Assembly (NCBI GenBank): GCA_016649775.1
Contig: JAENWY010000048.1
Location: forward strand, 1 to 11,546
Reading direction: 5' to 3'
Length of the DNA stretch: 11,546 nucleotides
Origin: Spirochaetaceae bacterium
Lineage (GTDB): Bacteria; Spirochaetota; Spirochaetia; Sphaerochaetales; Sphaerochaetaceae
Part shown: in pieces, positions 6,405-11,546 of the stretch
Numbering within the stretch: the stretch's first letter is position 1
Layout of the letters: the number at the start of each line of letters is the position of its first letter
Translations under genes and position numbers: made by a program
The notes under the pieces: generated by a model
What the model was told of the DNA's origin: nothing
Databases searched by the model: none
What the model saw: the letters and a program-made list of their open reading frames with translations, nothing else

Positions 6405-7456
6405 AAAACTATCTCCGACATTTCTTTATAAACTCTCTCACACTCGCTCTTAGATCCAATTGTAATTCTTACACAATTTTCACAGTGTATAACTTTATTT
6501 CTATTTCTTATAATAATACCTTTAGACTGAAGAATACTACAGATTTTATTACTATCCTTAGTTTTCATTAATAGAAAGTTAGCATCACTTTTATAAACCT
6601 TTTCAACAATTTCAAGAGTAAGAAACTTAGTAAAATATTCATCTCTACGAATAACAACTTCATCTCTTTCTCTAATTATTTCATCATGTTTCTTCAACAA
6701 ATCTAAGGCAGCTCTTTGAGAGGGGAAACCCACATTATAGGGAGCTTTAACACTATTCATTACAGAACAAAGTTCACTTGAGCTCACCATGATTCCTACT
6801 CTAGCACCAGCTAGACCATAACATTTTGAAAAAGTTTTTAGTACAACAATATTTGGGTATTTATTAATTAAAGAGGTAGCGGAAACTTTATCACTAAATT
6901 CAGCATAAGCTTCATCAATTATTAACATACCACCAAAGCTTTTAGCCATATCCTCTATTACAGAAATATCTTGAGATTCTCCTGTTGGATTGTTTGGAGA
7001 ACATATAAAAGCCAATTTACAAGAATTTCCATCTTCTTTATTTATAATAGAGAATTTTTTAAATTCTTCAAGATCAATTAAAAAATCTTCTTTTAACAAT
7101 AGAGATTTAACTTCTACTGCATTTATATCACTGAAAACTTTATAGGCACCATAGGTTGGAGGCATAATAAGAATTGAATCTTTATTAGGTTCACAGAATA
7201 TTCGAATTAGATTATCTATTAATTCATCACTACCATTACCAATTACAGTATTTATAGTTGGAAGTCCCATCTTATTCTGAATTTGTTCTCTTAATTCCAT
7301 ACAGTGAGGATCAGGATATCTGTTATAGCCTTTCCCACTATAATCATAATAATTTTCATTTGCATCAAGATAGACTTCAGCAACTCCACTAAATTCATCT
7401 CTTGCACAACTATACGGGATTAAATTTTTAATATTATCTCTTATTAAATCTTTCAT
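6401..7456 (-). CDS. hisC: Histidinol-phosphate aminotransferase
   Basis: HisC (351 residues) is a fold-type I PLP enzyme that moves an amino group from glutamate to imidazole acetol phosphate, giving histidinol phosphate. Visible landmarks are the N-terminal DANENYYDYS (31-40) and RYPDP (46-50), the SPNNPTG motif (153-159), DEAYAEF (181-187), and the PLP lysine K211 in TFSKCYGLAGARVG with the arginine R219. The C-terminal substrate arginine motif is near CVRITIG. The start directly abuts the hisD stop (TAA then ATG), and GAGGAAAA lies upstream inside hisD. It lies between hisD and hisB, as in the enterobacterial gene order. Confidence 0.98.
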   Translation of the reverse strand: MKDLIRDNIKNLIPYSCARDEFSGVAEVYLDANENYYDYSGKGYNRYPDPHCMELREQIQNKMGLPTINTVIGNGSDELIDNLIRIFCEPNKDSILIMPPTYGAYKVFSDINAVEVKSLLLKEDFLIDLEEFKKFSIINKEDGNSCKLAFICSPNNPTGESQDISVIEDMAKSFGGMLIIDEAYAEFSDKVSATSLINKYPNIVVLKTFSKCYGLAGARVGIMVSSSELCSVMNSVKAPYNVGFPSQRAALDLLKKHDEIIRERDEVVIRRDEYFTKFLTLEIVEKVYKSDANFLLMKTKDSNKICSILQSKGIIIRNRNKVIHCENCVRITIGSKSECERVYKEMSEIVL

Positions 7457-8755
7457 TTATTTTTCCTCAAGCCTAACTTTTACTGCATTAGAGTGAGCAA
7501 TTAACCCCTCTCCTTCTGCCATTGTAATTATAGTTTCACCAAGACTTTGTAGTCCTTTTTTACTAATTGTTTGTACGGTAATCTTTTTTATAAAGGAATC
7601 AGTACAAACGCCACCACTAGATATAGCCCAACCACTTGTCGGAAGAGTATGATTGGTTCCACTTGCATAGTCTCCTGCACTCTCACAAGCATAAGGACCT
7701 AAGAAAATAGAACCTGCATTAGTTATTTCGTCTATAAAGGAAGAACAATCACTTACATTAACTACTAAATGCTCAGGAGCATAGGTATTAACAATTACTT
7801 GAGCTTTAGATATTGATGGAGAAATTATTATTTTTGAATTAGCAAGAGATGATAATAAATACTCATGTCTAGGGAGTAAATCAAGTTGGATAGTTAATTG
7901 CTTTTCAAATTCTTTTTTATAGCTCTCACCCTCTTCTTTACTAGCTATAATAGTTAATATAGATTGGCTATCTTTCCCATGTTCTGCTTGGGATAGAAAA
8001 TCACTTGCAGCAAAAGCTGGACTAGACAAAGGATCAACTACAACCATAACTTCACTAGGACCTGCTAGCATATCAATTGATACAAAGGATGAAACAATCA
8101 TTTTTGCTGTAGAAACATATCTATTACCAGGTCCAAATATTTTGTCAACTTTAGGAACACTCTCTGTGCCTAAAGCCATAGCTCCGATAGCACTGGCTCC
8201 ACCAACCTTAAACACTTTTGTTACACCACAAATTGAGGCAGCATATAAAACTATAGGATTAACTTTCCCATTTTTCATAGGGGGTGTACATAAAACAATA
8301 TTATTACACCCTGCTACTCTAGCTGGTAGAGATAACATTAAAACAGTTGAAAAAAGTGGAGCGGTTCCTCCAGGAATATATAAGCCTACAGTATTAATTG
8401 GCACAATCTTTCTTTCTAGTAATATTCCATCCATTACCTGAACACTCTCTCCTATAGGAAATTGTGCACTATGAAATTTAACAATATTCTCGCTAGCCAA
8501 TTTAAGAGATTTTTTCATTTTATCAGTTACTAATAAAGCAGCCTCATCAAATTCTTCTTTTTTAACATCTAAGGAAGATAAAACTACCTTATCAAATTTT
8601 TCACTGTAGTAATAAAGAGCACTATCACCTTCAGCTTTTACCTTTGCTAGTATTTGTTCAACAATATTTTTGATTGATGCATCATCTACTAGTTTTCTCG
8701 AAACTATTGATTCAAGTTCTTCAGAACTTGGATCATAATAAGATTTGATTTCCAT
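7457..8755 (-). CDS. hisD: Histidinol dehydrogenase
   Basis: HisD (432 residues, standard length) oxidises histidinol to histidine in two NAD-dependent steps, the end of the pathway. The four zinc ligands known from the E. coli enzyme can all be matched: Q256 and H259 (SQAEHGKDS), D362 (AGDYASG) and H421. The catalytic pair E328-H329 lies in APEHL. The NAD-binding-type segments (VGLYIPGG, 123-130, and VGGASAIGAMA, 184-194) are intact. There is no sign of frameshift. It begins five bases after hisG, with GGAG just ahead of the ATG. The end touches hisC. Confidence 0.98.
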   Translation of the reverse strand: MEIKSYYDPSSEELESIVSRKLVDDASIKNIVEQILAKVKAEGDSALYYYSEKFDKVVLSSLDVKKEEFDEAALLVTDKMKKSLKLASENIVKFHSAQFPIGESVQVMDGILLERKIVPINTVGLYIPGGTAPLFSTVLMLSLPARVAGCNNIVLCTPPMKNGKVNPIVLYAASICGVTKVFKVGGASAIGAMALGTESVPKVDKIFGPGNRYVSTAKMIVSSFVSIDMLAGPSEVMVVVDPLSSPAFAASDFLSQAEHGKDSQSILTIIASKEEGESYKKEFEKQLTIQLDLLPRHEYLLSSLANSKIIISPSISKAQVIVNTYAPEHLVVNVSDCSSFIDEITNAGSIFLGPYACESAGDYASGTNHTLPTSGWAISSGGVCTDSFIKKITVQTISKKGLQSLGETIITMAEGEGLIAHSNAVKVRLEEK

Positions 8756-8760
8756 AATAA

Positions 8761-9621
8761 TTACTCCGTCATTTTCTCTATACTAGTTACAAGAATTCCC
8801 TCAGCACCTAAATCTTTTAGTTGTTCAAAAACACTCCAGAAAATATCTTCTGCAACAACAGTTTGAACAGAAACCCAATCACTATCAAATAGTTTGGTAA
8901 CTGTTGGTGATTTCATTCCCCCCACTATTTGGGCTGCTGCTCTAATGTGTTCTTCCGGTAAGTTAAACATTACATATTTATAATCTTTTGCTTTTATAAC
9001 ACTATCAATGCGAAGTAATAATCTATCTAGAATAGCTTTTCGTTCACTATCTATTTCACTATTCATAATCATTATGGCACTACTATTATAAATAGGTTCA
9101 ACTTCCTTTAGTCCGTTCATTTTAAGAGTTGTACCGGTGCTTACTAAATCACAAATAGCATCAGCTACACCAATAAAAGGTGTTACTTCTACAGAACCAG
9201 ATACATTGACATAGGAAGCTTTAACTCCATTTTCTTTCAATACTTTATCTAAAATATTAGGATAACTTGTTGCAATTCTAAGACCCTCTAAATCTTTAAG
9301 ACTTGTATAATTAAATGAATTTGGAACAGCAACAGATAATCTACACTTTGCAAAGCCTAAATCTCTAATAACTTTAAGAGGTATCTGCTTTTCATCAAAT
9401 TCATTACGACCAACAATACCAATATCAGCAATGCCTGAATCAACATAACCAGGAATATCATCATCACGAACAAATAAGAATTCTAGCGGGAAATTATATG
9501 CTTCTTCTTTTAATACACGTGGATCATTTGCAAAATCAATTCCACATTTCTCTATGATATCAAGTGATTTTTCACTTAATCGGCCTTTACTCTGAATTGC
9601 TATTCTTAATTTCTTTCCCAT
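8761..9621 (-). CDS. hisG: ATP phosphoribosyltransferase (long form)
   Basis: HisG (286 residues) catalyses the first, committed step: ATP plus PRPP to phosphoribosyl-ATP. It is the long, hexameric type with a C-terminal ACT-like regulatory domain (about 215-286), which normally carries histidine feedback inhibition and needs no HisZ. The N-terminal RIAIQSKGRLS (6-16), the mid-region ADIGIVG (65-71) and the PRPP-binding segment around DLVSTGTTLKMNGL (158-171) fit the family. The ATG at 9621 is supported by AAGAGG nine bases upstream. It is the first structural gene, 32 bp after the attenuator T-run, so its transcription depends on readthrough of the terminator at 9654-9680. Confidence 0.97.
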   Translation of the reverse strand: MGKKLRIAIQSKGRLSEKSLDIIEKCGIDFANDPRVLKEEAYNFPLEFLFVRDDDIPGYVDSGIADIGIVGRNEFDEKQIPLKVIRDLGFAKCRLSVAVPNSFNYTSLKDLEGLRIATSYPNILDKVLKENGVKASYVNVSGSVEVTPFIGVADAICDLVSTGTTLKMNGLKEVEPIYNSSAIMIMNSEIDSERKAILDRLLLRIDSVIKAKDYKYVMFNLPEEHIRAAAQIVGGMKSPTVTKLFDSDWVSVQTVVAEDIFWSVFEQLKDLGAEGILVTSIEKMTE

Positions 9622-9653
9622 AATTTACTGCCTCTTACAAATATATTTTAAAT

Positions 9654-9680
9654 AAAAAAAATCCCCGCAATAGCGGAGAT
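9654..9680 (-). terminator. his attenuator terminator hairpin
   Basis: On the minus strand an 8-bp stem (ATCTCCGC, loop TATT, GCGGGGAT; one G-U pair) spans 9680-9661 and runs directly into eight T residues. It is a textbook intrinsic terminator placed between the His-codon leader peptide and hisG, in the his direction. Terminators before the first gene of a biosynthetic operon act as attenuators. It is the most GC-rich hairpin in the leader. Confidence 0.92.
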
Positions 9681-9751
9681 CTGAAGGTATAACGAACAGT
9701 CCACACAATTTACGGTCGGTTAATATCAAACATATGATGATGTAAAATTGT
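9673..9751 (-). promoter_or_regulatory. Alternative RNA pairings of the his leader (antiterminator region)
   Basis: GTGGACTG (9704-9697) can pair with CAG (9683-9681) and TCCGC (9677-9673), with AUC (9680-9678) bulged and one G-U pair. This would capture the 5' arm of the terminator. Upstream, ACAATTTTAC (9751-9742, leader codons 6 to 9) can pair with GTAAATTGT (9713-9705), with a possible extension into 9704-9702. A ribosome stalled on the His codons would cover the first strand and leave 9704-9697 free, favouring readthrough. The strands are seen in the sequence; the switching is inferred. Confidence 0.6.
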
Positions 9752-9766
9752 TCTAAGTGTGTTCAT
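9710..9766 (-). CDS. hisL: his operon leader peptide
   Basis: This short frame encodes 18 residues, MNTLRTILHHHMFDINRP, with three consecutive His codons (CAT CAT CAT at 9742-9734) and a TAA stop at 9712-9710. It lies 88 bp before hisG, directly ahead of an intrinsic terminator. A short peptide with a run of codons for the amino acid made by the operon, followed by a terminator, is the classical ribosome-mediated attenuator. Few charged tRNA-His molecules would stall the ribosome at codons 9-11 and let transcription continue. The peptide itself probably has no other role. The ribosome site is weak: only AGG is seen, 12 bases before the ATG. Confidence 0.9.
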   Translation of the reverse strand: MNTLRTILHHHMFDINRP

Positions 9767-9810
9767 ATTTTTATATTGCCTATAAATATATTAAATGTCA
9801 ATACTATAAG

Positions 9811-9832
9811 ATGCATAAGTATGCATATTATA
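9811..9832 (-). promoter_or_regulatory. Probable his promoter -10 box with adjoining palindrome
   Basis: A perfect TATAAT lies at 9832-9827 on the minus strand. Transcription would then begin near 9820, giving a leader RNA of about 55 nt before the leader peptide. No good -35 box is seen at the right distance. Immediately downstream, 9811-9826 is a perfect inverted repeat (ATGCATA, AG, TATGCAT) straddling the expected start site, a position typical for a repressor operator. The AT-rich setting makes both calls tentative. TATAGT at 9808-9803 is an alternative -10 box. Confidence 0.4.
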
Positions 9833-9845
9833 TACTAAAATAAAA

Positions 9846-10445
9846 TTAATCTACTATTACGGCATCTCCTTCAATATCTTCCTTTTGAACTTGTTTCTCA
9901 ACTGATCTCATTTTAAAGCCCCAGAAGAAGAGTCCTAAACCATAAAGTACAAATAATACACCTACGACTTTAAGGAAAAATTCAGTTACTTGAGTTGGGA
10001 ATAATATAAAAATAAATGCTACTGTAATATTAAACGCTACAGGAATTAGAGATAAACTAAATCCCTCAAGATTGTTTTTTTTGATTGTAAAAGAACTTAT
10101 TAATCTAGATAATGAAGAAATAATTAACTGTGCTGCAAATAGGTATAAAACAATTGTAATCGCAATTTTTTGGCTAAAATAAGGATAAACCAAAATAATT
10201 ACACCTATTGCTATACTTGAGACGGCACTAATTATACCAGTGAATCTAGTAGCTCTAAATTCAGAGAATCGCGATACTAGGATAAATTCTTTAATTCCAT
10301 TAATGATTGCAACTACACCAAATAGAATTAAAACTATTTTTAAAAAATTCTGCCCTTGTATCATAATAAAAACACCTAATACAACAAGAAGAATAGCAAA
10401 AATCATTGTGAGTAATAAATTCTTTTTCATAAAACCAGTTTTCAT
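9846..10445 (-). CDS. HdeD/DUF308 family membrane protein
   Basis: The product is a 199-residue inner-membrane protein with about six hydrophobic helices (roughly 9-28, 33-51, 67-88, 93-115, 130-150 and 156-177) and an acidic C-terminal tail (QKEDIEGDAVIVD). The three-fold pattern of helix pairs with short basic loops and glycine-rich turns (LFGVVAIINGIKEF, VVGVLFVLYGLG) is that of the DUF308/HdeD family. E. coli HdeD is linked to acid resistance, but most members are uncharacterised and no role can be read here. The start at 10445 is backed by AGGAG ten bases upstream; a second ATG five codons later has none. It lies 45 bp after the FKBP gene on the same strand, so they may be co-transcribed. 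No terminator is seen between its stop and the his promoter. Confidence 0.8.
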   Translation of the reverse strand: MKTGFMKKNLLLTMIFAILLVVLGVFIMIQGQNFLKIVLILFGVVAIINGIKEFILVSRFSEFRATRFTGIISAVSSIAIGVIILVYPYFSQKIAITIVLYLFAAQLIISSLSRLISSFTIKKNNLEGFSLSLIPVAFNITVAFIFILFPTQVTEFFLKVVGVLFVLYGLGLFFWGFKMRSVEKQVQKEDIEGDAVIVD

Positions 10446-10484
10446 AAATTTGAAGCTCCTATCAATTTAAAATTAAATACATAT

Positions 10485-10490
10485 ATTATA
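10485..10490 (-). promoter_or_regulatory. -10-like box upstream of the DUF308 gene
   Basis: A perfect TATAAT on the minus strand directly follows the FKBP stop codon and lies about 40 bp before the DUF308 start, giving a reasonable leader. No convincing -35 element is seen in the end of the FKBP gene, so readthrough from that gene is equally possible. Confidence 0.3.
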
Positions 10491-11321
10491 CTATTTGATT
10501 TTCAATGTATTTGCTACAGTAATATCTTTAATTGCCTTAAGTTCTACATCAAAAATTAATAAACTATTAGGTTCTATATTATTAGCACCTTGAACACCAT
10601 AAGCCAAATCCGGATGAACCCAGAATCTATATTTAGATCCAACTTGCATTAATAATAAGCCTTCTGTAAACCCTTTAATAGAATTATCTAAGTCATAAAT
10701 AGCATCACCATCACTTTGCCCAACCAAAGTTCCATCCATAAGATGAATTTGATAATTTAATACAACTTGTTGAACTTTAGTAGGACTTACGCCATCGCTA
10801 GCTTTTAATATCTTATATTGTAAGCCACTAGATGTAACTTTTACACCAGCTAATTCTTTATTATTATCAAGACACACATTAGCCGCGCTTAGATTGATCT
10901 TTGCAACTTTATCTAATTGTGTTTGAGCATCTCCAAGGATCTTTTGTTGCATTGTTTGTAATATTTGGCTCAATTGAGCTTCATTGTATAATCCTGAACT
11001 ATTTTCAGCATCAACAGCTCCCTTAGCGAAATATTTAGAGTTAATGTCAAAACCTTGTTGAACTATTGATAAATAAATAATATATGCATATGCATAGCTA
11101 AATTGTTCTTCAATAGTTTTGGGGTCAGGGACCTTAGATAATAATTTCTTAGCCTCCTCATCCACAACTTTAGCACGGATAGCGCCAGAAGAAGAAATTA
11201 TATTATTAACTATAGAAGAAACTTTGTTATTAGGTTCTTCAGAACTTGGGAGAGAATAAATACTAGTACACATAAGTAATAAAGCAAAAACAGTAAAAGT
11301 GTTTTTAAGGGCTATCTTCAC
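10491..11321 (-). CDS. Exported FKBP-type peptidyl-prolyl isomerase
   Basis: The product has 276 residues. Residues 1-23 form a signal peptide (KIALK, then a hydrophobic TFTVFALLLMCTSIYS), so the protein acts outside the cytoplasm. Residues 30-160 are a helical N-terminal region as in FkpA/Mip-type dimerising proteins. Residues 165-265 form the FKBP domain, with SGLQYKIL, GFTEGLLLMQVGSKYRFWVHPDLAYG and NSLLIFDVEL. Matching to FKBP12, Y26, Y82 and F99 are kept (Y190, Y241, F257), but F36, D37 and W59 are replaced (V200, G201, F218), so isomerase activity may be weak. The role would be folding of periplasmic or outer-membrane proteins. The start codon is GTG, supported by AAGGA seven bases upstream. 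C18 could suggest a lipoprotein, but the residue before it is Met, which is atypical. Confidence 0.9.
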   Translation of the reverse strand: MKIALKNTFTVFALLLMCTSIYSLPSSEEPNNKVSSIVNNIISSSGAIRAKVVDEEAKKLLSKVPDPKTIEEQFSYAYAYIIYLSIVQQGFDINSKYFAKGAVDAENSSGLYNEAQLSQILQTMQQKILGDAQTQLDKVAKINLSAANVCLDNNKELAGVKVTSSGLQYKILKASDGVSPTKVQQVVLNYQIHLMDGTLVGQSDGDAIYDLDNSIKGFTEGLLLMQVGSKYRFWVHPDLAYGVQGANNIEPNSLLIFDVELKAIKDITVANTLKIK

Positions 11322-11362
11322 GGTGCCGTCCTTCCGTTGCAGGGGTTTTGGTACTGTTACCT

Positions 11363-11368
11363 ATTATA
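11363..11368 (-). promoter_or_regulatory. -10-like box of the FKBP gene
   Basis: A perfect TATAAT on the minus strand lies 41 bp before the GTG start. It is followed by a comparatively GC-rich leader (around 11322-11350) that carries the AAGGA ribosome site. The -35 region is not convincing. In the remaining bases to the window end I see no gene, RNA or repeat that I can support. Confidence 0.45.
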
Positions 11369-11546
11369 AATATCTCTCACCCCAATTAATATTCAAACAG
11401 AACAGAACCTAAGTAAAACTTTACAACAGATAAGCCAATAAGTAAAGGAAAAAAAAGAGATTTTTTAACTCTATAAGACTTTAAAATCAATTAGAAAGAG
11501 CTATTACTTATTAAGAAATAACATAAAGTTAAAAAATATATTACAG

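Noticed and set aside
9770..9801. TTGACA at 9801-9796 as the his -35 box
   Set aside because: The hexamer is perfect, but any -10 at a normal spacing (CAATAT, AATATA) is poor and would start transcription at or after the leader-peptide ATG.
9622..9845. T-box riboswitch controlling the his operon
   Set aside because: No T-box-like conserved bulge sequence or specifier stem is visible, and the region is too short. The His-codon peptide plus terminator explains it better.
11085..11097. ATGCATATGCAT repeat similar to the his promoter palindrome
   Set aside because: It lies inside the FKBP coding region and encodes the tyrosine/alanine-rich helix; it is better explained as codon use.
11265..11280. 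Lipobox (LLMC) making the FKBP protein a lipoprotein
   Set aside because: Methionine directly before the cysteine does not fit the usual small residue at that position. A signal-peptidase I site after SIYS is simpler, though this is not certain.
11456..11472. Terminator on the minus strand at the right edge (AGAG and CTCT arms followed by a T-run)
   Set aside because: The stem is only four base pairs and no upstream gene is visible in the window.

Overview
The window is AT-rich (about 30% GC by eye) chromosomal DNA from a bacterium that uses Shine-Dalgarno sites and exports a periplasmic-type FKBP protein. This suggests a low-GC Gram-negative lineage. My best guess is a spirochaete or similar gut/anaerobe lineage, but nothing here fixes the phylum. 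Several His proteins (HisA, HisB, HisG) look to me most like Bacteroidetes-type enzymes, whereas the clear Shine-Dalgarno sites before most his genes are not typical of that phylum.

Layout. 1-480: a C_GCAxxG_C_C family redox-like protein (minus). 735-1154: a small membrane protein ending in a zinc ribbon (plus). 1220-1678: a MerR-family regulator with a four-cysteine C-terminal cluster (minus), divergent from radC (1734-2417, plus) across a 55-bp region that contains a dyad. 2434-2511: hairpins between the convergent radC and his operon, including a good intrinsic terminator for the his operon.

2493-9621 is a complete, very compact histidine biosynthesis operon on the minus strand, in transcription order hisG-hisD-hisC-hisB-hisH-hisA-hisF-hisIE, with bifunctional HisB and HisIE. 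It encodes all steps from PRPP + ATP to histidine. Junctions are overlaps or gaps of 10 bp or less, so translational coupling is likely.

The most informative element lies upstream of hisG. An unannotated 18-residue leader peptide (9710-9766, MNTLRTILHHHMFDINRP) carries three consecutive His codons. It is followed by a possible antiterminator and a strong intrinsic terminator (9654-9680). This is a classical ribosome-mediated his attenuator, so the operon can be read as self-regulated by charged tRNA-His.

9846-10445 encodes an HdeD/DUF308 six-helix membrane protein, and 10491-11321 a secreted FKBP-type peptidyl-prolyl isomerase with altered active-site residues. Both lie upstream of his on the same strand, with no terminator seen before the attenuator. 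The last 225 bases hold a -10-like box for the FKBP gene and otherwise nothing I can identify.
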